Part shown: positions 49,226 to 58,975 of the stretch, one piece after another
Layout of the letters: every line of letters starts with the position of its first letter
How positions within the stretch are numbered: the first letter of the stretch is position 1
From: Klebsiella pneumoniae
GTDB taxonomy: Bacteria > Pseudomonadota > Gammaproteobacteria > Steroidobacterales > Steroidobacteraceae
Reading direction: 5' to 3'
Length of the DNA: 64,000 nt
Assembly: GCA_945873095.1 (NCBI GenBank)
Contig: CAMCBU010000011.1
Coordinates: 1-64,000, forward strand
The notes under the pieces: generated by a model
Told to the model about the DNA's origin: nothing
Databases searched by the model: none
What the model saw: only the letters and a program-made list of their open reading frames with translations
Position numbers and translations under genes: made by a program

Positions 49226-51490
49226 ATGAAGTCGAATTCAAACGCTCGGATCTCCTGTTTCATTGCGGCAGTGATTGCGGCCGGTGCGATGGATGTCGCC
49301 CTCGCGCAAAACGAGACGGCACTCGAGGAAATTGTCGTCACCGCACAACGCCGCGAACAACGTCTCGTCGACGTCCCCATCGCGATCACAGCCTTGGGCG
49401 GCAGCGCTTTAGAGCGGCGGGGCATCACCGACGTGCAAGGTCTGGAGGGATTCGCACCGAATCTGCAAATCAGCCCAACGCCTGGCAATAGCACCGCTGC
49501 GCAACTCGCCATTCGCGGCGGCGTGACGGCTAACCCGGCGCTCACCTGGGATCCTGCTGTCGGCATCTACGTTGACGGCGTGTACGTCGGCAAAACTCAA
49601 GGCGCGCTCTTCGATTTGGTCGAGATCGATCAAATCGAAGTGTTACGCGGTCCGCAAGGCACGTTGTGGGGCCGAAACACACTCGCTGGCGCCTTCAACA
49701 TCGTGACGCGCAAACCGAGTGGCGAAGCATCGGGCAGCGCCTCAGTCCAAATCGGCAACTATGGCACGGTGAATGGCCGGCTCTCCATCGACTTACCCTT
49801 GTTGGGTAAAGCCAGAGTCAATCTCGCCCTCGGCACACAGCAACGCGACGGCTGGATCGATAATTCCACGAGCAACTTTCCGACGCCGCCGGGCCGCAAA
49901 GCGTCGACTAGCGAGCTCAATAATATCGACAACAACAGTGCTCGTCTTGCCATCGATGTGCCGCTCGGAGACTCAGTCGATTTGTCGTACCGCGGCGACT
50001 ATAACGACATCGATCAAAACGCTTCGCACTCACAGTTGTATCGCTCAGCGCTGCCGTTTCTGAGCGCGTATGTCTCCACCTCACGTCAGGACAAGGCAAC
50101 GGTCGATGGTCCCTCCTTCGAGAGGTCTCGAACACAGGGTCACTCGCTCACCCTGGACTGGCGGATCAATGAAAATAACACCCTCAAGTCGATCACCGCG
50201 CAGCGAAAGCTGACGTGGGAAGATGGCCTCGACCTCGACGGCTCACCACTCGATATCGCGCACACGCAGCGCCTATCCGATTACGACTCCACTTCGCAAG
50301 AGTTACAGTGGATCGGCGGTAGCGGTGCGCTGAACTACGTCGCAGGACTCTATTATTTTGAGGATGATGGCTTTACGGACAACCCGCAGGCGTTCTTCAT
50401 GGAGTTCGGTCCTGGTGCGAGCGTGCAGTTCAAATCGCAGTATGGCTTTACGACGAAAGCCAAAGCGGTGTTCGGTCAGCTCGACTATGCAATCAACGAT
50501 CAATGGTCGGTCACAGCCGGTTTACGCTACACCGACGAAGAAAAAACCATCGATCGTTGCGCCGGTCTTGTTGGAGTTTTCGACTATGTTCCCTGTGGCA
50601 CCCGCGCTAAAACGAGCTTCAGCGACACCACTCCGCTCGCCATCCTGACGTGGAAACCGAGCGAATCCATGTCGACATACGTGAAGTACGCGGAAGGCTT
50701 CAAGAGCGGCGGCTTCAACGGTGAAGCTGGCGATCCGTCGAACCCAATCCCCGTCAACATCGCCCAAGCTCAGACGCCCTACCTTCCCGAGTCCTTGAAG
50801 TCGACCGAGATCGGTGCGAAGTGGCTGTTTGCAGATAATCGCGGTTACGCCAACCTCGCGCTGTTCAATAACGACTCCGAAGAAATGCAGCTGTCGATTT
50901 TTGAGGCCAAGGGTGCGGCAAACTCGTCGATCAAGAATGCGGGCGAAGCGAACGTCAAAGGACTCGAACTCGAATTCGGGTGGCAGTTCGAACAAGGAAC
51001 TCGCTTGCAGTTCTCGCTCGGCAAGATGGATGGCGAATTCGATCGCTATATCGATCGTGGGGTCGACGTTGCCTTCAATCGATCACTACCCCACCTGCCC
51101 GAAACCACGCTGGGTATCTCTCTCGATGCGGCGCTCGGAACCGTGCTGGGCGCCGAGACACGGCTGCTGATCGATGCGACCCGCATGGACGACTACACAC
51201 TCTACCCATACGCCATCGTCGTTGATGCGGCGCGTGATCCCGCATCGGTTGGTTCCGCTCTGACCAACGACACGCGCGTACCGTCTTACAGCGTCGTCAA
51301 TGCACGACTCTCGTTCGACGGCGTGAGTATCGGTAGCAGCAAGATTGATGTCGCCCTCTGGTCGAAGAACTTGTTCGACAAAGAATACATCCAGAACATG
51401 ATCGACTTTGGACCGGGCTTCGGCAATCTCACTCAGGCGTATTTCGGGATGCCACGCACCTATGGCCTCGAAATCGCGACCCGCTGGTAA
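49226..51490 (+). CDS. TonB-dependent outer-membrane receptor
   Basis: A 754-residue receptor: signal peptide (ARISCFIAAVIAAGAMDVALAQ; cut before NETAL), TonB box-like EEIVVTAQRREQRL, plug domain with VEIDQIEVLRGPQGTLWGRN, then a beta-barrel ending in FGMPRTYGLEIATRW with the terminal aromatic residue. The frame is open upstream into the SDR gene; ATG 49226, with GAGG nine bases earlier and the signal peptide at the start, is used. It lies within a catabolic unit rather than an iron cluster, so a steroid or conjugate is the likely ligand. It is clearly different from the 885-residue receptor at 22636. Confidence 0.92.
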   Translation: MKSNSNARISCFIAAVIAAGAMDVALAQNETALEEIVVTAQRREQRLVDVPIAITALGGSALERRGITDVQGLEGFAPNLQISPTPGNSTAAQLAIRGGVTANPALTWDPAVGIYVDGVYVGKTQGALFDLVEIDQIEVLRGPQGTLWGRNTLAGAFNIVTRKPSGEASGSASVQIGNYGTVNGRLSIDLPLLGKARVNLALGTQQRDGWIDNSTSNFPTPPGRKASTSELNNIDNNSARLAIDVPLGDSVDLSYRGDYNDIDQNASHSQLYRSALPFLSAYVSTSRQDKATVDGPSFERSRTQGHSLTLDWRINENNTLKSITAQRKLTWEDGLDLDGSPLDIAHTQRLSDYDSTSQELQWIGGSGALNYVAGLYYFEDDGFTDNPQAFFMEFGPGASVQFKSQYGFTTKAKAVFGQLDYAINDQWSVTAGLRYTDEEKTIDRCAGLVGVFDYVPCGTRAKTSFSDTTPLAILTWKPSESMSTYVKYAEGFKSGGFNGEAGDPSNPIPVNIAQAQTPYLPESLKSTEIGAKWLFADNRGYANLALFNNDSEEMQLSIFEAKGAANSSIKNAGEANVKGLELEFGWQFEQGTRLQFSLGKMDGEFDRYIDRGVDVAFNRSLPHLPETTLGISLDAALGTVLGAETRLLIDATRMDDYTLYPYAIVVDAARDPASVGSALTNDTRVPSYSVVNARLSFDGVSIGSSKIDVALWSKNLFDKEYIQNMIDFGPGFGNLTQAYFGMPRTYGLEIATRW

Positions 51491-51496
51491 CACGAC

Positions 51497-52270
51497 ATGG
51501 ACGTGACTCCCCACTTTCGACTCGATGGCAAAGCCGCGCTCGTCACCGGTGCCGGCCGCGGCATCGGCCGGGGTATCGCGCTAGCTTTCGCGTCCGCAGG
51601 TGCGGACGTTGCGTTACTGTCGCGCACGCGCAGCGACCTGGAGGGGGTCGCCAACACGATCACTGCACTTGGGCGTAAAGCGATCGTATTGCCCTGCGAC
51701 GTCAGCGACGAAAGCGCTCTCGCCGCAGCGGTCGAATCTACGGTGAACGAGTTCGGCAGACTCGACGCGTTGGTTAACAATGCGGGCGGTACGGGGCCTA
51801 ACGATCCCCTGCGCACGACACCCGGGCAATTTTTGAAAGCGCTCGAATGGAATGTTCTCCCCGCTTTCGCACTGACGAGGCTCGCCGTGCCACACCTTCG
51901 CCAGTCGGGCTCGGCAAGCGTGATCAATATCACCTCTGCTGCGGCGCGTTATGCTCAACGTAGTTTTTCCAACTACGGCACAGCCAAAGCGGCGTTGACG
52001 CAGTTGACACGCCTACTCGCACAAGACTTTGCGCCTCAGATCCGAGTCAATGGAATCGCACCCGGGCCGGTGGTCACCGATTCGCTCGCCAAGTTTCTGA
52101 CAGATGATGTGCGCACAGCCATGGAGAAACGGACGCCACTCGCCCGGCTTGGCGTTGTCGACGATATCGCTGCGGCAGCGCTGTACCTAGCGAGCCCCGC
52201 CTCGGCGTGGATGACAGGCAAGATCCTCGAACTCGACGGCGGTGCCGAAGCCACGGTATGGCCGTTGTGA
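51497..52270 (+). CDS. SDR-family oxidoreductase
   Basis: A 257-residue SDR: TGAGRGIG (17-24), NNAG (94-97), Tyr160 and Lys164 (YGTAK), TGKILELDGG at the C-terminus. It lies six bases after the TonB receptor stop with no clear Shine-Dalgarno, so translation is probably coupled. The following OYE gene overlaps its stop by one base. It resembles 7-alpha-hydroxysteroid-type and 3-oxoacyl-reductase SDRs, which cannot be told apart here. Steroid alcohol oxidation is a reasonable inference. Confidence 0.85.
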   Translation: MDVTPHFRLDGKAALVTGAGRGIGRGIALAFASAGADVALLSRTRSDLEGVANTITALGRKAIVLPCDVSDESALAAAVESTVNEFGRLDALVNNAGGTGPNDPLRTTPGQFLKALEWNVLPAFALTRLAVPHLRQSGSASVINITSAAARYAQRSFSNYGTAKAALTQLTRLLAQDFAPQIRVNGIAPGPVVTDSLAKFLTDDVRTAMEKRTPLARLGVVDDIAAAALYLASPASAWMTGKILELDGGAEATVWPL

Positions 52271-53349
52271 TGCAGCCCTCGAATCGCCTCTTCGAACCGC
52301 TTCAGCTCGGCGACATCACATGCCGCAACCGTATCTTCATGGCGCCAATGACGCGCAGTCGAGCGGATTTGCAGGATTGTCCGACTGACCTGCATGTCAC
52401 GTACTACTCGCAACGGGCAAGCGCCGGCTTGATCTTCTCGGAGGGAATTCAACCTTCGATTCACGGCAAAGGATATGCGCGAACGCCCGGTCTGCATTGC
52501 GCAGAGCAAGTCGAGGCGTGGCGTCGCGTGAACGAGGCGGTAAGCGCGCACGGCGGCACGATGGTCGCGCAGCTGATGCACACCGGTCGGATCGGTACGC
52601 ATCACAACAAGGCGGCGGACGCTCGAACGGTAGCGCCGTGCGCCATCCGTGCGAACATTGAACTGTTCACCGACACAGCAGGTATGCAGCCCTGTGACGC
52701 GCCCGAGGCCCTATCGGCGGCCGGGATCGCCAACGTCGTACAGGAATATGTCGATTCGGCCCACATGGCCAGAGCGGCCGGCTTTGCCGGTGTCGAACTG
52801 CATTGCACGAGCGGCTATCTGCCCATGCAATTTCTCGCGCAAAACACCAATCTGCGCACGGATCGGTATGGTGGTAATGCGAGCGGTCGCGCCCGTTTCA
52901 TAATCGAAGTGCTCGAGGCCCTGACGAATGCCATCGGAGCCGGACGTGTCGGCCTTCGTATTTGTCCCGGCAATCCTTTCAACGATGTGCTGGACGTCGA
53001 CCCGAACGAGACTTACCGCACTTTGCTGGAAGCCATTCGCCCGCTCAATTGCGCCTGGGTGCACGTCATCGCTTCACCGGATAAATCGCTCGATGCTTTC
53101 GCGTTGGTTCGTCGACACCACGATGGTGTGCTGGTCATCAACGACGGGTTCGATCCACACACGGCAGCCGCCGCGTTACAGGCGCAGGTTGGCGATGCCG
53201 TGTCTTTTGGTCGCCACTACATTGCCAATCCGGACTTGGTCGAACGTATCGCCGGCGAGATTCCCTTGAGTCGGTTCGATCGCAAGACGCTCTACTCGCC
53301 CGGCCCCGCAGGCTACGTCGACTACCCGCCACATCAGGCGCAATCGTGA
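52270..53349 (+). CDS. Old yellow enzyme-family flavin oxidoreductase with variant active site
   Basis: A 359-residue single-domain OYE: NRIFMAPMTRSRADLQ, GTMVAQLMHTGRIG, LRTDRYGGNASGRARFI and VSFGRHYIANPDLV. The substrate-anchoring His-Asn/His pair is altered: GVELHCTSGYLPMQF has His followed by Ser where Asn or His is usual. Such a change could alter enone binding. Class OYEs reduce alpha,beta-unsaturated ketones, and a delta-4-3-ketosteroid or dienone is a plausible substrate. ATG 52270 overlaps the SDR stop. Confidence 0.85.
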   Translation: MQPSNRLFEPLQLGDITCRNRIFMAPMTRSRADLQDCPTDLHVTYYSQRASAGLIFSEGIQPSIHGKGYARTPGLHCAEQVEAWRRVNEAVSAHGGTMVAQLMHTGRIGTHHNKAADARTVAPCAIRANIELFTDTAGMQPCDAPEALSAAGIANVVQEYVDSAHMARAAGFAGVELHCTSGYLPMQFLAQNTNLRTDRYGGNASGRARFIIEVLEALTNAIGAGRVGLRICPGNPFNDVLDVDPNETYRTLLEAIRPLNCAWVHVIASPDKSLDAFALVRRHHDGVLVINDGFDPHTAAAALQAQVGDAVSFGRHYIANPDLVERIAGEIPLSRFDRKTLYSPGPAGYVDYPPHQAQS

Positions 53350-54773
53350 AGCGATCATCTGCGTTGCTTGCAAGTGCGACTCTCGCGCTGCTGCTTCCCT
53401 GCGCGTACGCCGCAACCGAGACTCCGTCGATTGAGGATGAAAGAGCCGCCGCCCGGCTTGCGGTCTATCGCGAGAATCCGTTTCTGCGACAAGCCGTCAG
53501 CCGCGTAGATGGCTTTGGCAACGTGACCTCGTTCGCCATCGCCAACCGGATGTACAGCCGCACTGATCCGGCGGCACTCGCCGATGCAGCCCAGAAATTG
53601 TCGATAGAGAAACAGGCTGACGGCGTTTGGCTACTGCGCTTTCCCTGGGTCAACGTCGCGGTATTCGAAACTCGTGATGGCCTCGTGCTGATCGACTCAG
53701 CCTATGCACCGGCGGGTCCAGCTCTGCTGGCTGCTTTGCGCTCACTGAGTACGAAGCCCGTGCACACCATCGTCTACACCCATCATCACATCGATCACAT
53801 GCTAGGTGCCTGGGCCTTGCTCGAGGCTGGCGAGCAGCCGCAGATCATCGCGACCGCTGCGCTTGCGGAGGAAGTCGGTCGTGATATTCGTTCGCGCGAA
53901 TTCACCTCACGACTCAACAATCAACGCCTGAGCGACTTTCCGCGCAGCCTCGACGATCTGCCGATGCCCACCCGCACGTTCCACGATCGATTGGAACTGC
54001 AAATCGGCGACGACCGTTTCATTCTGCAGCATGCCCCCGGGGAAACGGTCGACCAGTTATGGGTATCGGTACCCACGCGAAAAACCGTCGTGATCGCCGA
54101 CTACTTCCAACCGTTCCTGCCGAATGCAGGCAATGGCAAGCGACGACAGCGTTATGTCGAAAGTTGGGCATGCGCCTTGCGCAAAATGGTGGCCGAGAAG
54201 CCGGAAATCGCCCTACCGATGCATGGCCCAGCACTGACTGGACAATCCGAAATTGCCAAGCGACTCGGCGCTCAAGCGCGGATGCTCGAGAGTATCGCCG
54301 AGCAGACCCTAAGCGCACTCAACGACGGTGCGAGAAAATACGTGGTCGCAGACACCGTGGCTCTACCTGCCGAGCTAAAAGACAATCCGGATGCGGCGGA
54401 GCTTTACAGCACGCCCGCCGACATGTCGCGAACCATCACGCAGGAATACTCCGGTTGGTGGAATGAACTACCGTCCGAATGGTCTCCGGTCAGTCGCGCG
54501 CGGCAAGCACGCGAAATCATTGAGCAGGGTGGCGGTCTCGATAAGTTCCTTACTCGGATTGCGACCTTGCGCGATAGCGATATTGCCCTCGCCTGTCATT
54601 TAGCCGATTGGGCCTGGTTAGCCAATCCTACGAACGAGCAGGTCCTACGCGTCAGCACAGAGGTCTGGCTGCATCGACTGAGAACCACCCTCATACCGAC
54701 CCAAGAGGCGGTGGAATATGTCGAGCATGTCGTTACGCTTCGGCAGCAAATTGACCGTCTCACGCAGCACTGA
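53346..54773 (+). CDS. Exported metallo-beta-lactamase-fold hydrolase, alkylsulfatase-like
   Basis: A 475-residue protein with signal peptide (SSALLASATLALLLPCAYA). The MBL motif is THHHIDHMLGAWAL (His146, His148, Asp150, His151). The C-terminal helical part with DIALACHLADWAWLANPTNE resembles the dimerisation region of SdsA1/BDS1-type alkylsulfatases. Those enzymes hydrolyse sulfate esters in the periplasm. GTG 53346 overlaps the OYE stop (GTGA). With the sulfatase at 59797 it suggests use of sulfated steroids. The MBL fold is certain, the sulfatase role moderately supported. Confidence 0.78.
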   Translation: MKRSSALLASATLALLLPCAYAATETPSIEDERAAARLAVYRENPFLRQAVSRVDGFGNVTSFAIANRMYSRTDPAALADAAQKLSIEKQADGVWLLRFPWVNVAVFETRDGLVLIDSAYAPAGPALLAALRSLSTKPVHTIVYTHHHIDHMLGAWALLEAGEQPQIIATAALAEEVGRDIRSREFTSRLNNQRLSDFPRSLDDLPMPTRTFHDRLELQIGDDRFILQHAPGETVDQLWVSVPTRKTVVIADYFQPFLPNAGNGKRRQRYVESWACALRKMVAEKPEIALPMHGPALTGQSEIAKRLGAQARMLESIAEQTLSALNDGARKYVVADTVALPAELKDNPDAAELYSTPADMSRTITQEYSGWWNELPSEWSPVSRARQAREIIEQGGGLDKFLTRIATLRDSDIALACHLADWAWLANPTNEQVLRVSTEVWLHRLRTTLIPTQEAVEYVEHVVTLRQQIDRLTQH

Positions 54774-56283
54774 AAGTTGGGCGACGCGCAGCCCATGGCA
54801 TCGCTTGTTCGAGCTGACGTGCTAGCGATAACAGCGTTGCTTCGTCGGCAAACCCACCGGTGAACATCACGCCGAGTGGCAAGCCTTCCGAGGAAAGTCC
54901 CGTCGGCAAAGAAATCGATGGTTGACCCGTCACATTGGCAAGAGACGTAAAGGGTGAAAACGCAGTCACGTCCGCCGCGTACTGCGCGAAGTTTCGCGGC
55001 GACAAACCGAGCTTACCCAACGCGACAGGTGCTTGCGCCAAAGTCGGCGACAACAGCAAATCCCATGTCTTGAAAAACTCGGCAGACTGTCTGGCCGCAA
55101 CATCCAGTGTGGTTTCGGCAGACGCGAACGCAAGTCCGTCGATTTTTTTGCCCGACTGCGCGATTAGCCAGGTCACCGGCTCGACATCCTCGGGCGTACA
55201 GAGTCGCCCCAGTTGCGCTTCACGATCTCGTAGTGCGGCTAGCGTCTGTACGGCAATGATCGTCCCGAAAGCGGCTGTATACGCCTTGTAGTCGATGCTT
55301 GGGGTCGCGATCTCGACATGGTGTCCGAGTTGTCGGCAAACCTCGACTACGCGATCGACGGCACGCTCACACTCAAAGTCCACGGCCGCACCGGAGAGCG
55401 GCGCCGCGAGTCGCGCGATTCTCAGTGGTCGGGGATTCGAGGCGATCGCCCTAGCGAACGTCTCGGGCGCCGGCGCCTGCAAAACCGAAGCACCCGCCTC
55501 AGGCCCTGCTACGGCATCTAGCAACCGTGCTGCATCTCGAACGCTACGCGTGACCGCGAAATGGGTACTCAAACCGCCCCATCCCTGATAACGCCGAATG
55601 GGAAATGGCACGCGACCCCGTGAGGTCTTCAAGCCAACCAGACCACAACATGAGGCCGGTATGCGAATGGAGCCACCGCCGTCACTGGCGTGCGCGATCG
55701 ACACCATCCCTGAACTCACTGCAGCAGCCGATCCACCGGACGAGCCGCCAGCCGTGCGATCGAGACGCCACGGATTGTGGACATCGCCGTGCAGCGCCGA
55801 CTCGGTGGTAGTGGTGAGACCAAACTCCGGACTTGCCGCTTTTCCCACAATGACCAATCCCGCACGCCTAAACCGCGCGATCAACTCACCATCATGGTCG
55901 TAGCGAAAGCCTCGAAAGAATCGACTGCCGTTGGTGACCTCGGTATCGGCCATAGCGACCCAAAGATCCTTCAACAAGAACGGCACACCCGCGAACGGCG
56001 CGGCCGCATCGATCGACGCAATCGATTGTTCGGCTAGCTCGTAGTGCTGCAAGGTCACCGCGTTGACGATGGGATTCAACTCGGTGATTCGTCGTATGGT
56101 TCGATCGAGCAATTCCCGCGCACTGATCTCTCGCGCTCTTACCAAATTCGCTAATCCGGTCGCGTCCAACGCGTCCAGATCATCCCAGTGACCTGCGGGG
56201 GTTGCGGTGGCTGCAAGTCCCGACGCGGCCGCAGCAGCAGCCAAGGAACCCACGAATGTGCGTCTCGACAAGTCGGTCGACAT
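54760..56283 (-). CDS. Tat-exported amidase signature-family hydrolase
   Basis: A 507-residue amidase. The N-terminus has a twin-arginine signal (SRRTFVGSLAAAAAASGLAA). The catalytic triad is Lys105 (FLLKDL), cis-Ser181 (GGSSGGS) and Ser205 (GGGSIRIPA). The enzyme should hydrolyse amide or related bonds in the periplasm. ATG 56283 is chosen as the Tat signal begins there. The gene is second in the leftward unit from operator B and overlaps the convergent MBL gene by 14 bases. In a steroid regulon, cleavage of an amide-conjugated steroid such as a conjugated bile acid is a reasonable but unproven idea. Confidence 0.88.
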   Translation of the reverse strand: MSTDLSRRTFVGSLAAAAAASGLAATATPAGHWDDLDALDATGLANLVRAREISARELLDRTIRRITELNPIVNAVTLQHYELAEQSIASIDAAAPFAGVPFLLKDLWVAMADTEVTNGSRFFRGFRYDHDGELIARFRRAGLVIVGKAASPEFGLTTTTESALHGDVHNPWRLDRTAGGSSGGSAAAVSSGMVSIAHASDGGGSIRIPASCCGLVGLKTSRGRVPFPIRRYQGWGGLSTHFAVTRSVRDAARLLDAVAGPEAGASVLQAPAPETFARAIASNPRPLRIARLAAPLSGAAVDFECERAVDRVVEVCRQLGHHVEIATPSIDYKAYTAAFGTIIAVQTLAALRDREAQLGRLCTPEDVEPVTWLIAQSGKKIDGLAFASAETTLDVAARQSAEFFKTWDLLLSPTLAQAPVALGKLGLSPRNFAQYAADVTAFSPFTSLANVTGQPSISLPTGLSSEGLPLGVMFTGGFADEATLLSLARQLEQAMPWAARRPTFSAA

Positions 56284-56290
56284 GTTAGAG

Positions 56291-56917
56291 CTATCTGACC
56301 TTGATTTTTGGAGCCGCAGCTCCGCGGCGCATCTGCTCGATGAATTCATTGAGTGGCGCCGGCTCGACGACATCCGCATCCGGAGGGCCGCCGCGATCCC
56401 AAAACTCTTGCCAGGTCGGAAACAAGGAGTGGTAGCCCCCCTCGTAAGACTCCACGCCAGGCCAGCGCATTTTCAGCTCACCAAGTGGCGGCTTGTTCAG
56501 ATCGGTGGCATACCAATACAGGGGCAGTCGACGCTTGAAGTACCAGCGTCCCATTCGGCGTTCGTAGTCATCGACATACATCATTTGCATGATGACCCAC
56601 TCTGTCGGGGTCTCATGCTCGTTCTTTGAGTAAACGACTCCGCGCGCGTGATCAACGTCGGCAAACTCGATGATGTGATTGCCAATATGGTGGGAGGTGC
56701 CGGTGAACTGCACGCGGAGAGTTTCGTCCAACCAATCACGCAGTGCGCGGCGGCCACGGCTCTCGCGGCCCACCCGAACATCATCGACGAACAAGCCCGC
56801 TAGAGCATCGAGATCGCGCATATCGAGTGCCAGGCCGTAACGAGCGGGCAGTTGCCGAATTTCCTCGATCGACTCGAGCCGATCCAGTCGAGACTCGATC
56901 GAAACGGACTTGTCCAT
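56291..56917 (-). CDS. SnoaL/NTF2-like protein
   Basis: A 208-residue protein whose first 140 residues have the SnoaL-like/NTF2 fold: RLESIEEIRQLPARYGLALD, LAGLFVDDVRVG, SHHIGNHIIEF and VDDYERRMGRWYFKRR. Ketosteroid isomerase shares this fold, but the catalytic Tyr/Asp pattern of KSI is not obvious here, so that name is not given. The C-terminal 60 residues (FWDRGGPPDADVVEP, then NEFIEQMRRG) are an added tail. GGGGG precedes ATG 56917. It heads the leftward unit from operator B and precedes the Tat amidase. Confidence 0.78.
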   Translation of the reverse strand: MDKSVSIESRLDRLESIEEIRQLPARYGLALDMRDLDALAGLFVDDVRVGRESRGRRALRDWLDETLRVQFTGTSHHIGNHIIEFADVDHARGVVYSKNEHETPTEWVIMQMMYVDDYERRMGRWYFKRRLPLYWYATDLNKPPLGELKMRWPGVESYEGGYHSLFPTWQEFWDRGGPPDADVVEPAPLNEFIEQMRRGAAAPKIKVR

Positions 56918-56944
56918 GTCGTTACCCCCGTAAGACCGTTGTTT

Positions 56945-56972
56945 TCGTAAATATAGTCGTTTATTTCTACGA
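56945..56972. promoter_or_regulatory. Operator B: 28-bp inverted repeat with variant outer base
   Basis: TCGTAAA at 56945-56951 faces TTCTACGA at 56965-56972; the CGTA and TACG cores are 22 bases apart as in the other copies, while the outer G/C pair is T/A. A TAAAAT-like element follows at 56981. It lies 27 bases before the SnoaL-like start and 59 before hsaG. Confidence 0.68.
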
Positions 56973-57031
56973 ATTGGTAATAAAATACAGCGAAAAACCG
57001 GTGCGTTTCGCATCTGAGACGGGGCTAGAAC

Positions 57032-57943
57032 ATGCAATCCAAAATCAACGCCGCCTTGATTGGCTCGGGAAACATCGGCACAGACTTGATGGTCAAGGCC
57101 CTGCGCAGTGCCGAGATCAACCCGGTATGGATGGTCGGGATCGATCCCGCCTCAGACGGTCTTGCCAAAGCGCGTGAACGCGGTCTCAAGACGACCGACC
57201 AAGGCGTCGACGGTCTGATGCCACACATCGCTCGGGACAACATCCGCATCGCCTTCGATGCGACCTCGGCCTACGTCCACCATGAGAATGCGCGCAAGTT
57301 ACAGGCGGCGGGCGTCGTGGTGATCGACCTGACTCCAGCAGCCATCGGCCCCTTTTGCGTTCCACCGGTCAATCTCGCTGAGCACGCCGGCCGTCGCGAG
57401 ATGAACGTCAACATGGTGACTTGCGGTGGTCAGGCAACCATTCCGATGGTCGCCGCCGTCAGTCGCGTGCAACCAGTTGACTACGCGGAAATCATTGCCA
57501 CGGTCTCCTCGCGCTCGGCAGGACCCGGGACGCGCAAAAATATCGACGAGTTCACGCGCACTACGGCGCTCGGTATCGAGTTGGTTGGCGGCGCCAAACG
57601 CGGCAAGGCCATCATCATCCTCAACCCCGCCGAACCTCCTTTGATCATGCGCGATACCGTTCACTGTCTCACGGCAGGCGAACCCGATCGAGAAAAAATC
57701 ATTGAGTCGGTACACCGCATGATCGGCGACGTGCAAGGTTATGTTCCCGGCTATACCCTGAAGAACGGTCCCGTTTTCGATGGTAACCGCGTGTCGATTT
57801 ATCTCGAGGTTGAAGGCCTCGGCGACTACTTGCCGAAGTACGCTGGTAATCTCGACATCATGACCGCCGCAGCACTCAGAACGGCAGAAATGCTGGCCCC
57901 TGAAATCGCGGCCGGTCACTACGCCAAGGGAGAACAGCGATGA
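57032..57943 (+). CDS. hsaG: Acetaldehyde/propanal dehydrogenase (acylating), HsaG/TesF
   Basis: A 303-residue NAD-dependent acylating aldehyde dehydrogenase of the BphJ/HsaG type: [13 protein letters not shown] at 8-20, catalytic Cys131 in [23 protein letters not shown] and [15 protein letters not shown]. With HsaF it forms a channelling complex that converts the aldolase aldehyde to propionyl- or acetyl-CoA. The ATG of hsaF overlaps its stop (ATGA). It heads the rightward unit from operator B and continues with hsaF, an SDR and the sulfatase. Confidence 0.88.
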   Translation: MQSKINAALIGSGNIGTDLMVKALRSAEINPVWMVGIDPASDGLAKARERGLKTTDQGVDGLMPHIARDNIRIAFDATSAYVHHENARKLQAAGVVVIDLTPAAIGPFCVPPVNLAEHAGRREMNVNMVTCGGQATIPMVAAVSRVQPVDYAEIIATVSSRSAGPGTRKNIDEFTRTTALGIELVGGAKRGKAIIILNPAEPPLIMRDTVHCLTAGEPDREKIIESVHRMIGDVQGYVPGYTLKNGPVFDGNRVSIYLEVEGLGDYLPKYAGNLDIMTAAALRTAEMLAPEIAAGHYAKGEQR

Positions 57944-58956
57944 GCCAGCGCCAAATCATTCTGCATGACATGTGTTTGCGGGATGGGATGCATCCCAAAC
58001 GCCATCAGATCACCGTCGAGCAAATGTGTACGATCGCCAAAGGTCTTGATGACGCTGGCGTCCCCCTCATCGAAGTAACTCACGGCGACGGCTTAGGCGG
58101 AGAATCGGTCAACTACGGATTCCCGCTGCATAGCGACGAGGAATACCTGCGCGCCGTCATCGGCACCGTCAAGACGGCGAAGGTGTCTGCGTTATTGCTG
58201 CCCGGCATCGGTACCGTCGAACATCTGCGTATGGCGAAAGACCTCGGTGTCTCGACGATTCGCGTTGCCACGCACTGCACCGAGGCCGATGTATCGGAAC
58301 AGCACATCTCACTCGCCCGAAAACTAGAGATGGACACGGTCGGCTTCCTGATGATGGCGCATATGCTCGAACCGGAAAAACTGGTCGAACAGGCCTTGCT
58401 GATGGAGAGCTTCGGTGCGAATTGCATCTACTGCACAGACTCGGCTGGCTACATGCTACCCGCAGATGTCACCGCTCGAATCACGCTGCTTCGCGAGCGC
58501 CTCAAACCTGAAACCGAACTTGGGTTTCACGGACATCACAATCTGGCCATGGGTATCGCCAATTCGATCGCAGCTGTCGAGGCGGGTGCCGTCCGAATCG
58601 ATGGTTCCGCGGCAGGACTCGGTGCCGGCGCCGGCAACACACCACTTGAAGTATTCAATGCCGTCTGTGATCGGATGGGAATCAAGACGGGCGTCGATGT
58701 CATGAAACTCGCTGACGTCGCCGAAGATCTCGTTACTCCGATCATGGATATGCCAATCCGTATCGATCGAGACTCACTGGTTCTTGGATATGCCGGTGTG
58801 TATTCCTCGTTCCTGCTCTTCGCCAAGCGAGCGGCCGCCAAGTACGGTGTGTCATCGGCTAATATCTTGATCGAAATGGGTCGCATGAAGACCGTCGGCG
58901 GACAAGAAGACATGATCGAAGACGTCGCGCTGAACATGGCGCGTGCAAAACGCTGA
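57940..58956 (+). CDS. hsaF: 4-hydroxy-2-oxovalerate/hexanoate aldolase, HsaF/TesG
   Basis: A 338-residue pyruvate-class aldolase of the DmpG/BphI/HsaF family: [15 protein letters not shown] with Arg14/Asp15, [15 protein letters not shown] with the metal-binding His pair, [16 protein letters not shown], and a C-terminal domain for complex formation. It splits the 4-hydroxy-2-oxo acid made by HsaE into pyruvate and an aldehyde that passes to HsaG. It overlaps hsaG by four bases. The family is very clear; the steroid role follows from hsaD/hsaE in the same cluster. Confidence 0.88.
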   Translation: MSQRQIILHDMCLRDGMHPKRHQITVEQMCTIAKGLDDAGVPLIEVTHGDGLGGESVNYGFPLHSDEEYLRAVIGTVKTAKVSALLLPGIGTVEHLRMAKDLGVSTIRVATHCTEADVSEQHISLARKLEMDTVGFLMMAHMLEPEKLVEQALLMESFGANCIYCTDSAGYMLPADVTARITLLRERLKPETELGFHGHHNLAMGIANSIAAVEAGAVRIDGSAAGLGAGAGNTPLEVFNAVCDRMGIKTGVDVMKLADVAEDLVTPIMDMPIRIDRDSLVLGYAGVYSSFLLFAKRAAAKYGVSSANILIEMGRMKTVGGQEDMIEDVALNMARAKR

Positions 58957-58975
58957 CCCACGCGGAGTTATTGGT

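Noticed and set aside
56291-56917. Ketosteroid isomerase (delta-5-3-ketosteroid isomerase)
   Set aside because: The fold family is shared, but the Tyr/Asp catalytic pattern of KSI could not be found and the protein has a long extra tail.
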